Positions 9,002 through 21,569 of a stretch of 64,000 nt of DNA are shown here, in pieces; the stretch's first letter is position 1; every line of letters begins with the position of its first letter. The translations under genes and the position numbers were made by a program. The stretch is taken from contig JAUTXW010000539.1 in assembly GCA_030620095.1 (NCBI GenBank), positions 1-64,000 of the forward strand, read 5' to 3'. The stretch is from Kuschelorhynchus macadamiae. Lineage: Eukaryota > Arthropoda > Insecta > Coleoptera > Curculionidae. The notes beneath the pieces were generated by a model, which did no database searches, was not told the origin of the DNA, and saw only the letters and a program-made list of their open reading frames with translations.

Positions 9002-10755
9002 AATATTAGTATTGCTCTTACTTGTAGGGGGCGCCACCTACGTGTCTTTCTACTTCTTCGAACAATCACAACTTTTTGGTACAGTCTTGTATTACATTTT
9101 TGAGCAAAACAAATTATTCCCTTGCCATTTCTACGTCAAAAAGATATACTTGTTAAAAGTGGATACGAGCAACCGTTTTCGAGATATTTGGATTTAAAAC
9201 AGTTTCGGCGCATGCGATTTTTTTTATCAAATTCACATAAAGTATGCATGTATTGTAAAAAAATAGAAGTGTGCCTTGCCTGACAGAACAACTGCTGGTT
9301 GGTGTTCTCATCGTTTTTCCTGTTACTTAGCAATAGTAATGTCAGTTAATAATAAGATCAAATTTTGTCACTGTCAATTTCTGTTCATAACTTATTATCT
9401 GACAATAATCATTTAAGAAACTTTAGATCTAAATACGTCATTATACCTGTGATATTCTCGCATCGTGAATATGCAGATATGATATTCGTCTATCGCTTCT
9501 GCAATGGGGTCGCAATTCAAGCAGTCGCGGAGTACTAGCGTCGTTTTCCAGATAGAAGGGTGCCAGATAGAAGAGTTTTTCAACAAGTTTTCACTACTGC
9601 TGGAGAATCTGGGATGTTTCCAAGTGCGAAAATTGTATTTGAACGGGAATCGGGACCCAACGTTGAAGTAGAAGAGGCTATACTCAATGCCGTCAAAAAT
9701 GATCCAAGCATAAGCACTAGGCGGATTGCAGATATTTATCAAATTACACAATCGTCTGCTTGGACAAATCTTCACATTAATTGTTTATACCCATTTCATT
9801 TACAACGGGTTCAACATTTGCAGGAGGGTGATTTTGAGTTGAGAATGCAATTCTGTAACTGGATTAATGAAGATCGAAGGTTGTATAGGTATGTTTTGTT
9901 CACTGATGAAGCACAGTTCACGCATGATGGTATAAATAATCTTCACAATGAACACCGGTGGTCCTATGAAAATCCTCACGCTATAGTAGAACATAATTTC
10001 CAACATAAATTTAGCATTAATGTGTGGTGTGGAATGTTAAATGGTCATTTAATTGGTCCATTTATAATCGGCGGTAATCTTACAGGAGAAAAATGTTTAA
10101 ACTTTCTTGAAAATCACTTGCGAAATCTATTAGATGTTCCCCTTAATGTAAGACAAAACATGTATTTGCAGCATGATGGAGCCCCTGCACACTACAATTT
10201 ACTTGAAAATTATAAAACGTAACCTAGATTTTATTAAAAACAACTTAATAATAACAATTTTAATAAAAATTAAATACCTTTTGTTTAATTTATGTCTGAG
10301 GCACTGAATACACACCTCAAAAAAATGTGTTAGTCTTTCATTTCAAAGCTTTTGTGCCACGATGCGTTTAAATTTGGACAAAATAACAAACTTTTAAAAT
10401 TTTGCGATAAAAAATTACATGCGTCGAAATTGTTTTAAATCCAAATATCTCGAAAACGGTTGCTCGTATCCACTTTTAACAGGTATACCTTTCATATATA
10501 TTTTTTCTATAATTTGTTTTACTCAAAAATGTAATACAAGACTATACCAAAAAGTTGTGATTATTCGAAGGAGTAGAAAGATATGTAGGTGGCGCCCCCT
10601 ACAAGTAAGAGCAATACTAGTATTAGATTCGAATTTGTCATACCAAAAAACCCCCGTATATCAATTTTCACTCCATTATTTACATTATCATAGATTTGAT
10701 TTAAAAAATAGGAAAATTAAATAAAAACTTTAACACTCTGTATCTCGACAACTAA
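8870..10755 (+). mobile_element. Tc1/mariner-like transposon with about 350-bp inverted repeats
   Basis: Left repeat 8870 to about 9220 and right repeat about 10400-10755 are inverted copies of each other. Both include CAGGGTGTTAAAG-type ends flanked by TA (CAGGGTG at 8886, CACTCTG ending at 10740). They enclose a transposase gene in the plus sense. The gene is 3'-truncated, so the copy is not autonomous. Confidence 0.75.
9446..10222 (+). pseudogene. Tc1/mariner-superfamily transposase, truncated, one nonsense codon
   Basis: Reading starts near SHREYADMIFVYRFCNG (helix-turn-helix region), meets an in-frame TAG at 9536-9538, and continues RRFPDRRVPDRRVFQQVF. An ATG at 9560 gives a 220-residue open frame. 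The DDE catalytic domain shows the first Asp in LFTDEAQFT and the second in LQHDGAPAH. The protein stops 12 residues after the second Asp, so the third acidic residue is missing. Cut-and-paste activity is therefore lost. It is the same broad family as the 25982-28620 element (shared NVWCG and LIGPF motifs) but a different subfamily. Confidence 0.8.
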
Positions 10756-10860
10756 GGCCTTGCGGACACTTATTTATATAGACTTTTATGTTAATTTTTT
10801 GGTCCTGAATATGTACCTGAAGTATTGACACTTCCTCATGAATCACCCTGTATATATACA

Positions 10861-11334
<474 letters not shown>

Positions 11335-12277
11335 TACTCACGTAAATTCAATCCACCCCAGAATACAATTTACTCTAGAGCTAGAGGCAAACAACAAACT
11401 ACCATTTTTAGATGTTTTGGTCACAAAACTACATAACGGACATTTCGAATACACCGTGTATAGAAAACCAACACATACAGACAGATATTTAAATGCAAAA
11501 TCACATCATCACCCAGCACAAATTCAAGCTGTGGCAAATACTCTAATATCTAGATCCGTGCGACTAACTGAAACACAGACGAGACAAAACGAACTTAAGG
11601 TAGTATCTAGTGCTTTAAAGAAAAATGGCTACACAAATCGCACCATAGAGAAAGCTATTAATGCACAGGTTTCCCGAACAACGAACAACAAAAAATATGA
11701 GCCGGGAAAGCAACGAGTAGTCTTACCATATGTAAAAGGCACAACAGACCGAATCGGAAGAATTCTGAGGAAACACAACATACAAACAATACACAAGCCA
11801 CAAACAACTATAGGTAAACTACTCGGAAACCCAAAAGATAAAATCAAACTGGAAAACCACGGAGTGTACAGCATTCCATGCCAGGACTGTGAAAAGTTGT
11901 ACGTAGGGCAAACTAACAGGCGAATATCAGCAAGAGTGGAAGAGCATAAACTCAGCATCAGAAATAAACAAACAACCTCAGCTTTATTCCTACATCATCA
12001 GGAAACCGGCCATAAAATAAATTTCGATGGGTGTAGGGAGATTGCCAATATAGAACATTATAAGACCAGAATAATCCGAGAAGCCATAGAAATTGAAAAA
12101 CAAGGTGATTTGAATAAAAGGGACGAATCATTAAAACTACCAACAGTATGGAAGACAATAATCGACAAATCTAAAATCGCAAAAACTCAAGCGCAACAAC
12201 AACAGCACCATCCGGAAAACACAAATAACGACCAACGCCTGCGCAGATATAACCTTCGGCCCCGAGTGGGGATATAA
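11335..12277 (+). CDS. PLE-B RT thumb and GIY-YIG endonuclease, open but 5'-truncated
   Basis: An uninterrupted frame of about 314 PLE residues; the in-frame ATG at 11300 belongs to the neighbouring transposase fragment. Visible parts in order are the RT end (NNKLPFLDVLVTK, YRKPTHTDRYLNA), the linker KLLGNPKDKIKLENH, the GIY-YIG nuclease GVYSIPCQDCEKLYVGQTNR with RISARVEEHK, and then HYKTRIIREAIEIEKQGDLN, with a basic C-terminus ending RRYNLRPRVGI. The nuclease normally nicks target DNA to prime reverse transcription. The RT catalytic core is missing, so this copy cannot copy itself, but its nuclease frame is intact. Family B is clearly distinct in sequence from family A. Confidence 0.85.
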
Positions 12278-12308
12278 AAGGAAGCGTCGCAGTCACCAAC
12301 ACTTCAGT
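12273..12308 (+). promoter_or_regulatory. Core promoter in the PLE-B tail
   Basis: TATAAAAGG at 12273 and TCAGT at 12304, about 31 bases apart, match an arthropod RNA polymerase II TATA-plus-initiator layout. PLE repeats placed upstream of the next unit could drive its transcription. That use is inferred. Confidence 0.55.
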
Positions 12309-12324
12309 CTCTATTCGGACGCGA

Positions 12325-12380
12325 GAAAGAAAGCTTCGAAAATGCCAAATGTGATTTTGGCGAAACGTCAGCAAAACTGT
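12325..12380 (+). ncRNA. Hammerhead-like remnant in PLE-B
   Basis: A hairpin GCCAAA-TGTGAT-TTTGGC is directly followed by GAAACGTC and AGC, matching stem II, the second core box, the cleavage triplet and stem I of a hammerhead. The first core box, expected as CTGATGA, is replaced by a diverged sequence (about TCGAAAA), so activity is unlikely. The 8.5-kb copy has the same change. Confidence 0.4.
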
Positions 12381-12418
12381 TCTTTTCAGAACGACAGTAA
12401 TGAACGGATGTACACCCG

Positions 12419-12608
<190 letters not shown>

Positions 12609-13225
12609 ACTTCTTAATATATACAATTTTATTTTTATTATCATCAATGTATTCCATCAGGGGCTCACCAATAAATTTGGAAAATTATTCGTGTTAATCG
12701 ACTATATCATTTATATTACTTCTTATTCACTTGCATAATTTTGCTTCATGAGAAATCCATAAAATACGGCCACGCCTTTTACCTTAGTCCAATCCAAACG
12801 CGCATCGTCAATCGTCATTTCGGACGGGTTCTGTGAGTCCATTTCATTTCTTCTTTAGAAAAGTTATTGTTAGAGGCATGCCTCGCGCTTCCTTGTCTAG
12901 CGTATTACTAATATGTGTGTAAGCGGGTGGCGCGTAGTAATCCAGCCGAGTTAAGTTTTAAGTACGGTTAGCGCATAAAAAGATTCTTTTGTAGGTAGTA
13001 GAAGTAGGTATGCTACGTTTGCCGATTTCCGCATTGTTTTGATTCGGTTGCAGGTTGCAGTGTTCTCTTAGTTTTAATTTATTAATGTGGATTGCATATT
13101 TATATTAGCTATTAACTAAGTAAAGTGTAAACAGTTGAACGGTCAGGGATTTTCAGTTTCAATAGCCGTGTGTGGATTTTCGGATTTAATTTGATTTAAA
13201 TTTTCCAGTTACCCATTATAGAAAA

Positions 13226-14640
13226 ATGGATTTAACGGGGCCTAGCGCAGCGTTACAACTTCCCCAGGTAAATGTAAATATTTTCAATGCTTGTGATCTG
13301 AATCTGAATCTTGAATTTTTTAATAAATCGGCAAAATTTTTCAAGTCACTCCTATGAAGATAAATTATACATAATTAAGGAAGTAAAGCGACCTGTTCCA
13401 GATTTAAGTAAACGTCCTGTTGCTATAGGTGGGGTAGGAAGACCAAATCGGGGCTTTTATAACACTTGGTATAAAAAGTACATCTGGCTCACTGGTAGTG
13501 TAACATCAAGTAAATTATTTTGTTGACCATGTATTTGATTTGCAATAAATCATAGCGACAAAGTTTGGTCAAAAAGTGGTTATAGTGATTTAAAAAAATT
13601 GTCTCGGGGTCTGTTACTACACAAAAGCAAAATATCGCCACAGCAATAGACAATGCGCGTAAAACAGAAATTGAAAATTTTAATGCTTGGGTTAAAGAGA
13701 ACCGACAAATTTTAAAAAATCGCATTGATATTACATTACGCTTCTGTATGGAAGCGTTACCTCTCAGGGGGCATGATGGATCAAATGAATCTTTATATCG
13801 CGGTAATTTCAAAGAGATAGTTATTCTTGTTCGTAAATATGACACAATAAAAACATTTTTAGAACATGATAATTATAATAGATCAGTTTTTTCTGGGACA
13901 TGCAAAACAATTCAAAATGAATTAATTGATTCAGTTGCTTATGTTGTAAATAAAAAAATTGAGGAAGAAATTTCAAATTCTTAATTTCTTTTCTGGTAAG
14001 TTTATAAAACCACTGACATAAGCTGCCATTCACAATTATCCGTCATTTTTCGTTACGGTATAAATGGTCAACCTGTTGAGCGATTAATGGGATTTTATGA
14101 CGTAAGTTCTAGGCGTTCTGCGCAAGATTTATTTCAATTTTTGTCCACCAAATTCGAAAAATTTGACTTGCATTCGAAATTAGTGACTCAAACATATATG
14201 GAGCTTGCCTAACGTCGGGAAGAATAAACGGTTTACAGACAAAAATTAAATCTATAGCACCACAAGCATACCTACTAATGTAGTAACTCGTTGGAATTTT
14301 ACTTCACGCGCAGTTTTGACAGTTAATAACAATAAGGACAAATTACTTGAGACTTTGAATTTTATTATTAATAGTGGCGATTTTGATCAAAAATCAGAGA
14401 AGCAGTAGGTTTAAAAACTTTTTTAGAGGATCCTCAGAACATTTTTTTTAGAATTTTTCCTATTTTACCAAATAGAAATACAGATGTTGTTTAGAAGTAA
14501 CAGTGCTTATTTTGATTCAATTTATGAAAAACTGGATGTCGGCGCTTTACACTCGAAACGTCGTAAAGGATTTGAAATGTCAGATAAAACTCAACAGTTG
14601 AGGCAATTTTTTTTTAAATTCTTGATATTATAGCCAATCA
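13226..14640 (+). pseudogene. hAT transposase N-terminal and middle parts, decayed
   Basis: A start in good context at 13226 encodes MDLTGPSAALQLPQ and is followed by a possible donor CAG|GTAAAT. Then come the TTF-type finger (PNRGFYNTWYKKYIWLTGS, then KLFC, about 13430-13526) and the hAT middle domain usually annotated DUF4371 (FCMEALPLRGHDGSNESLYR with GNFKEIVILVRKYD, 13740-13860). Several frameshifts and stops follow (for example near 13526 and 13984). The C-terminal dimerisation part continues beyond the younger insertion, at 17026. Confidence 0.75.
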
Positions 14641-14782
14641 AATAGAGGTTAGGTTTTGTGAAATAGAAAAACTACATTTCTGTGATCTCCTAAATATTTC
14701 AAAATTCTCAATTTTTGCAAAAGAATTTCCTCATGAGCCTTTAAAAAATTTGACCACCCAATACAATATATTTGATATAAAT

Positions 14783-16941
14783 CAACCATGTCAAACTCAG
14801 AGTCACTGGTGGGACAAAAGCATGAACACCATCGACTAGGTGGGCCGCAAAACCTTATCTTAAGAAAGTCAAACTACTGAAAATCATGAGAAAAAGTACT
14901 ATTATAGGACAAGTCTGTTTATTAAATTTCCAATAAAAAGGACATTACAAAAAACTACAAACATTAAATTCTTTTGCCAGATATTTGACATCTTTTGTCT
15001 TTAATTAAGTTGTCTATTTGTGGCGCGAATTTATCGGCCGAAATAACTTTTAAGACTGCGTCCAAGTGTGCGTCCGTCAATCGCGATCTTGCGGGAGATT
15101 TGTTTCCTTTCATCAAAGAAAATAGTTATTCACACTTATAGGTACTTCCAAACATTGACAGGATTTTACAGGCAAATTTTCTTATTTGTTGGTATTGAAC
15201 AGGCAAGTACTTATAAAATTCGAATGTACCAACACTATCAAATTTTTGTTTTAAATGGGTCTGACACTGAATCTCAGTTACTTCCATTTGCAAGTGAGAG
15301 GGAACTTTATCAATATCGATAGTGAAAAGACCAGTAAATAGAGAAAAATTGTTTTCTTGGGTCTTAAAATCCTGAAAACGCTTCTCAAATTCTGCCAGAA
15401 GGCTTCTCATTTTCTCTGAATATATTTTGTATGATATTGGGACACTTGTGCTTTCCTGATATGCCTTACAAGTCAGAAAATGTGACAGATTATCCTCTGC
15501 TAACTGTGTTTCCCACAACAACATCTTACACATGAAAGCTTTCACATGATCATGCATATCTGTAATAACTTGACGTGGTCCTTGCAATTTCGCATTTAAG
15601 TCCGAAAAGTGTTTTGTGATATCCACCATAAATGAAAGATCTTTTAAAAAGGTGCATCGCATAATAAGCTGACATCTTCTCCTGTTCTTTCCATGAAAAC
15701 GCGTATTTCTGCTTTGAGTTTCCAAAACCGGTCGAGTACTATAGAACACGAAAGCCATCGTACTTCTGCATAATATGGTAAACCAGTGTACTCACTTTCT
15801 AAATGACGTAAAAATGCAGTTGTTGTATCATGCAATGATACTAATTCCAGTAATTCCTAATACACATTGATATCTATATCAACTGCACGAAGAAAAACAG
15901 CAAGTTGCGCCACACCACACACATCCGTACTTTCGTCACAGGCAATAGAAAAAGCAATGAAAGAGTCCGATTTTGTTTTTATCTGAGCACTTATATTGGC
16001 AGCCAACTCAGTAACTCTTTCAGGGACAGTATTCCGGGACAAGGATATATTTTGAAATGCCTTCACGCTCCCGCGGCTTACAATTTCCGCGGCCTTTACA
16101 AGGCACTCTTTTATAAATTCACCTTCAACAAATTGTTTTGAGTGTTTCGCGATCAACTCCGACAGTACATAGCTCGCTTGAAGGACAGATTCATTTTCTT
16201 GCTTTGGACGTGTAAACATAAGCTGCTGATCTTGCAACCGTGATGGTAACTTATTTAACATTTCGTTTCGGACCATGCCTGTATACTTGTCAAACATAGT
16301 TTTATGAATATCATAGTGACGTTTTATATTATATAATTTTGGGACACCGACTGTGCTATTACAGATCAAACAGATAATTTTTTCTTTCACTTCACAGCAA
16401 AAAAACTCTAATTCCCACTTTTCTTAAAAGATACGATGCTCATCTACAAGCTTCCTCTTACTTCCACTTGGTTTTGAAAGAGACATGTTAAAAACTGTAT
16501 CCGACATAAGTTATAATACGTACTGTTAAGTGTTATAACAATAAGTGTGCAACTCAACTCGAAACTCTATCGCAACTGGCTCATAACTGACTAAACACTG
16601 AAAGACTGCACTCAATCGAACACGGCTTATACACGGATTGTGATATCTCGAGTTTTTTCAGAATGTTCAGATAGCGCCATCTGTGTTTTTACGCGATAGA
16701 ATTTCATGGAACAAGCCAGATAACGTTTGGCTTTAGGTTTTAGGTTGAGTATGTGTAGTTCATCCTCCTAAACATAGATGGCACTATGTAAAATTGTACA
16801 TATTATTATATCAATCGTTGTTGCAGCGGCGCACTTTCAAAAACGGTTTTCAACTTGTTCGTGGGCCGCATTATCTGCTTGTTTTCAAAACTGATTTGGG
16901 CTGCAGAAAAATGCTCACTGGCCGCATGTTTGACATGGCTG
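14783..16941 (-). mobile_element. Young hAT transposon (GTF2IRD2/ZBED-like) with exact duplication
   Basis: Ends are CAACCATGTCAAAC on the left and, in reverse, CAGCCATGTCAAAC on the right. ATATAAAT is duplicated at 14775-14782 and 16942-16949. Removing the element reconnects the old hAT. A second copy of the left end starts at 63823 near the window edge. Confidence 0.92.
14964..16390 (-). pseudogene. hAT transposase, nearly intact: two nonsense codons and one frameshift
   Basis: Start at 16390. An N-terminal BED-like finger (CLICNSTVGVPKLYNIKRHY) is followed by the RNase H-like domain with FIACDESTDVCGVAQLAVF-type sequence (IACDESTDVCG visible). The stop TAG at about 15857 falls within an otherwise continuous frame (INVY-stop-ELLELVSLHDTTT). 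A frameshift lies at a T6 run near 15650. A TAA replaces a codon in TYKCE-stop-LFSLMKGNKSPARSR. The C-terminal dimerisation region ends at 14964. Transposase of this family excises and reinserts its own element. Confidence 0.85.
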
Positions 16942-17025
16942 ATATAAATCAACTAAAAAGCTAATTAATCGTTTTATATGGGAACGATATTATAGAAAGT
17001 TGCACAAACCCTTATTGCTGTTGTT

Positions 17026-17235
17026 TTGTCAGTGACAACCGCGTCAACAGAAAGAAGTTTCTCCGCGTTGAAGAGAATTAAAAATTATATTAGAAATACT
17101 ACTGGACAGGCGAGACTAAGTAATATGGCAAAAATCTCAATTGAAAAAGGATTTATAAAATCAGAGGATGAGAACGTTTTCATAGAGGAAGTAATAGATC
17201 ATTTGCTGAACAGAAAAATCGCAGAATTCCTTTAA
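17026..17235 (+). pseudogene. hAT C-terminal dimerisation domain of the old hAT
   Basis: SVTTASTERSFSALKRIKNY followed by GQARLSNMAKISIEKG is the classic hAT C-terminal motif. It belongs to the 12658-17398 element and resumes after the young insertion. Confidence 0.85.
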
Positions 17236-17398
17236 TTTATAAAAAAAACATTAATTTTTAGAACTCGCGTTTTTCCTTTAGAATTAACTTTTCTTCACAT
17301 TTTTAGAGTATAGGTATACTTTATTTTACGCAGAGGTGACTTTTTTTAAAGTTTTTTTAATGTGCCTCACCACTTTCTAATACCACGAGCCGCCCCTG

Positions 17399-18186
17399 TA
17401 TCCCACTGCCATTCATTCTTAAGTAAGTTCATTAGTGGTGTATGATTTTTTTAGATCCCAGTAGAGCTATTCTTGGTAGTTTCATTTTAGAAATTTAAAT
17501 AGTATAATTTTCATTTAATTTTGCTTCTGATACATATTTAATATTTATCAACTCTTCTATTGTTTGGGCTTTTATTACTATGTCCATTTTTAATTTCTTT
17601 AATTTCAGTAATTTTGGCTTTAATAACTTTTTTGCACTTCAAATCTTGTTTTTTTATTACTTTGAATTTTCTTTGGTTTTATAATAGTTACAGGTACATT
17701 CTCTTAAATATTCTTATTTGGGGAATTTTTCAAAATTTCAGAATAAGACATTTTTTCAATAAACTGAGTTGGTTGTTTTTCTTTTAAACTTTTGTTTAAA
17801 AGTTTTTTTGTTCAATGTTTTCATTAATGCTGAAAAAGTGTTATTTTTTATAAATTTTCCGGTTTTGATAGGACAAAATCAAGTTTTTTTTATTTATCTC
17901 AAATTTTTATTTTCTTAGAAATAAGTATTCTTGCTTCAAATTATTTATTACTATAGTCAAAAGCAGTGTTATCGTGCGGGTCATACGATTTATCAACGAC
18001 AAACTTTTTAAGTTTGTTTTTCTTTTATTATGTGTAATCATATGCTTCGCATAAAATCCGGAAGATGAATTAGATAGACCTATGATATTTTCGTATGAAA
18101 AAAGAGGATAAACATATAAATATCAGCAGTTGCAGAAATCTTTGAGCGATGTCACATCAAAGTCTGATTGACCAGCCAGTGACAAA
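17399..18186. other. AT-rich sequence, no gene seen
   Basis: Low-complexity T-rich sequence. The short open frames are hydrophobic and have no family resemblance. The left end of the following DDE element could not be located here. Confidence 0.5.
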
Positions 18187-20030
18187 ATGAGTAATAGAAA
18201 ACAATTTTGGGGTTTTTTGCATCCACAAGCGAAAAGAATGGTATTAAATCTAATAAAATATTACGAAAATGAAAATTTACCGGCCAATATCCAGGAGACA
18301 GTAGCAAAAGCTCTGGGAATCGGTACAAGGACTGTGCAGAAAATTGTGCCAGAAAAAAAGCATTATTTACTACCGAAGAAGATTAAGAAATGTACACGAA
18401 AGAAGCCAAAGACAGAAGACTTAAGTGGGAACTGCACGCAGTATTATGGATCATTTGCAAGCCTTCCGAAGCTGCAATATTATGTTAAACCTGTAAAGGC
18501 CGTTTTACATGCTGCAATTCTTCTTTGCAACATGCAATAGTCTTGAACAAAGGCATGCGCAGTTTGACAAAAGGTACAAATAGGTACAAATATCTTGCCA
18601 CTGCGCATGCTGTTGTTCAAGAGTATTGCAACTTGCAAGAAAGAATTGCAGCATGTAAAACGGCCTTAAGAGATATTTATTAGCTTCAATATAATTTAAT
18701 TAGGGAAATTTGTATACTTGGGCGCTAAATGCGAATTTTTATGAAAAAATCAAATCTAGAATTATAAAATAGAAGTAGATTTGTCCATTTTCGACTACTT
18801 TTTGACCAATTTTTGACGCAAATGCCGTCGCTTATAATTTGTTTTTCCACAAAATGGCTCTTTACCGCCTTGCATTGAACCTTTGTCTACATAGCTGCAA
18901 AATTTGAAATGATAAATTGTACTCATGTCTTTGTATTTCTGCAGCGCGTAAACCCTTTTGAACCCATTTTTAACCGAAATGTAATTTAAATTGCCTATAC
19001 ATAACAAATTTTTTTAAGGTTGGACCTGCAGGAAGTTTTTTCTAATACGTAGGTACCTTTTAATCTTACTTTGAACTTGACTAGACCTCGTCGCTGATTT
19101 TTCACTTTTTGCGTGCAGTTCTCCCTTAAGTGACAATGTAAAAATGGATGTTCGTAATGCAATTTACGATTTATACACATCAAAAACTAATACAACCCTT
19201 CAAGTTCTAAAAAAGTCCTTTTTATATCATAAACGAGTCAAGTCACAAACAAGTCAGCGTATCCAGTTTTTAAAGAAATACACGGAAAATGTTAATTCCA
19301 AATTTGAAAAGGTGGTATTTTTAGACGAGACTTGGATATTTTCTAATGGAAGTGGTTCGAAATCTTGGCAGGACGAGTCTGTAAAAAGTGTCAAGAGAAA
19401 AAAGAGATGTAGGACGGGAAAACGGTTCATCATTTTGCATGAAGGTTCTTCAACAGGATTTCTCCCAGGTGCAAGTTTACTGTTTTCTTCAACATCCAAA
19501 AGTATGGACTACCATGATAATATGAACTGTGAACTGTTTGAGAACTGGTTAAAAGAATAACTGATTCCAAATTTAGATGCTCCATTTTTAATCATTCTGG
19601 ACAATGCATCTTATCATTCAAGAATAACCACCTAACTTAGATAAACCACCTACTTCATCCTGGAAGAAAAGTAATATTTATGACTGGCTCATAAAACAAA
19701 AACAAAATCCTTTACCCAATATGCTGAAAATAGAACTCCTTTTAATGGCAAAATCTATTAAAGACCAATATATGCCGTAGATGAAATATTACGGAAAAAT
19801 GGAGATGAGGTTTTACGACTGCCGCCATACTATTGCCAATTTAACGCGATAGAATTAATATCGGCTGGGCCAAATCATATTACGAAAAACACGTGAACGA
19901 TAGTCTTACATCAGATGAAGTGCAAATTGTTTGGCAAGATTCATTGAATTATATTACGCCGGAGTACTGGAAGAAATCTGTGGAACATATAATAAAGTTT
20001 CTAAACGATTATATTAGTCTTTGACGTGTA
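18187..20030 (+). pseudogene. Decayed DDE transposase of the IS630-Tc1 group
   Basis: An N-terminal helix-turn-helix segment (ENLPANIQETVAKALGIGTR, 18187-18495) is interrupted by a MITE. A catalytic segment at 19144-19560 shows KVVFLDETWIFSNGSGS. Degraded continuations read LIILDNASYHS (about 19595-19625), PPTSSWKKSNIYDWLIKQKQ, and LRLPPYYCQFNAIELI (about 19830-19860, the Glu position). The last motifs are spread over different frames, so the gene is dead. About 480 bp between the two segments is unassigned. Confidence 0.7.
18497..18666. mobile_element. 170-bp Harbinger-like MITE
   Basis: Inverted repeats of about 70 bp begin AGGCCGTTTTACATGCTGCA. TAA stands directly outside both ends (18494-18496, 18667-18669), the 3-bp duplication typical of PIF/Harbinger. 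The MITE sits in the DDE transposase coding sequence. Confidence 0.8.
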
Positions 20031-20250
20031 TAAATCATAAATTGCATTATGAATATCCATTTTTACATTGTAACTTAAGTCTTTTGCCTTTGGATTTTTT
20101 CGTGTACATTTCTTAATCTTCTTCGGAAGTAAATTGTGTTTTTTTTCATGCACATGCACACACGATTTAACACCATTTTTTGCTTACTTTTTTAGTACAT
20201 TTGTATTTTTGTAGGAAATAAATAAATAATTATAGAATACTTGTTGTGTA

Positions 20251-20365
20251 TTTTAAAGCGTGTTTAAGATAAGTAAATTTTTTTATTAACTATAAGACAA
20301 AATTTGATATACAAAAATCAGTAAAATCGCTTTACCAGAAACTCGGGGCTAACCAAAAATATATA

Positions 20366-20402
<37 letters not shown>

Positions 20403-20510
20403 TTTTGGTTAGCCCCGAGTTTCTGGTAAAGTGATTCTACTGATTTTTGTATATCAAATTTTGTCTTATAATTAATAAAAAAATTTGCTTATCTGAAACA
20501 CGCTTTAAAA
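20251..20510. repeat. 260-bp palindrome with a (TA)n core
   Basis: Arms 20251-20365 and 20399-20510 are near-perfect inverted copies (for example CAGAAACTCGGGGCTAACC and its complement) around a short TA run. TTAA occurs at both outer margins. It could be a foldback MITE or two transposon ends meeting at a TA tract. Confidence 0.85.
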
Positions 20511-20513
20511 TTG

Positions 20514-20515
<2 letters not shown>

Positions 20516-20552
<37 letters not shown>
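20516..20552. repeat. (TA)n microsatellite
   Basis: About 18 TA units just outside the palindrome. Confidence 0.95.
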
Positions 20553-20553
<1 letters not shown>

Positions 20554-20629
20554 CCTGTATTTTTTGCATGCATGGCCCTTAATTTTAGACTGAAATTTGA
20601 AGAAATCGGATAAGCAGTTTTTTAGCTAT

Positions 20630-20675
20630 GCCGCGGACAGACAGACTGACGGACAGACATACCTTCAGACAGACG
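20630..20675. repeat. GACA-rich imperfect repeat
   Basis: Interrupted GACAGACAGACTGACGGACA pattern following GCCGCG. No gene adjoins it. Confidence 0.6.
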
Positions 20676-21569
20676 GAATTGAGAGAACATGTTTTCAGGC
20701 ATCTAGAGACCCTTAAACGTAAAGATCTGAAACAATCTCACGACGGAAGTAATAACTAATTATCTAGTGTTTTTAACAAAAGTGTATAATATTTTTGCAT
20801 TTTTGCAAAATAAAATTTTTTTGTTATCACAATACAAAAAAAACAAGTTTTCTTTCCACAGGGGTGGCCCGCATTTAAATAAATGACACTGTATAAGTGG
20901 TTATATTTTTAGGTCAATTTTAGTGATTGATAAAAAAATCTCAGTTTCGTTAAGTGGCTGTATAAACAGAACATATCCTGATTGTTCCACTGATTCGAAC
21001 CGCCTTCCGACTTTATTAAGGCGCTTGCCATTTTGTGTATTTTTGTTTTTGCCAACCAAGAAATTTTAACCAAATACATATTTAGCAAATTTTCTTATTT
21101 AGTCCCTCGCATTTAATATATAAAATAATATTAAGTGGGTATCTTAATAATATTGCGTAATATAATTAAAAAAAAATATTTTTTTTCTCCCTGTATATTT
21201 GTAAATAGCCCATCGAGATTTAAAAGCTCGATAAAAGAATCACACAACATTTTGGTATTCACTGTGTTTTCTGATTTGATTCATAATGTTGGTGACCTTT
21301 GGACCCGCACGATAAGACCGCATTCGACTATAGTGTTCCATTATTATTATTATTCATTTCACTTAAACAAGTTACACACTGCCATGTTTTCTTTTTTTTT
21401 TTCGTGTCTAATGCTTGCTTTTCAGACATATTCGAACATTTTAAACAAAACCAGTTTTCATTCACACAGCATTTGATCGAATAGGATTTCTTGTTAAATA
21501 GAACAGCTGGAACATATATTTTCATTTTCACCAAATTTTTACCCTGAAGATTGTTTTCTTTTGAAATTC

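Larger units (their letters stand above)
12658..17398 (+). mobile_element. Old hAT transposon interrupted by a younger hAT
   Basis: The right end read in reverse is CAGGGGCGGCTCGTGG, 15 of 16 bases identical to the hAT end at 23305. The left end is CAGGGGCTCACC. The flanking octamers are TATTCCAT and TATCCCAC (6 of 8 identical), as expected for an aged duplication. A CpG-containing leader (12780-13200) precedes the gene. A 2159-bp hAT sits inside at 14783-16941. Confidence 0.65.

Noticed and set aside
18795..19183. Overlapping minus-strand frames between the two parts of the DDE transposase
   Set aside because: No family match. They lie in unassigned sequence of a plus-strand element and are most likely chance frames.
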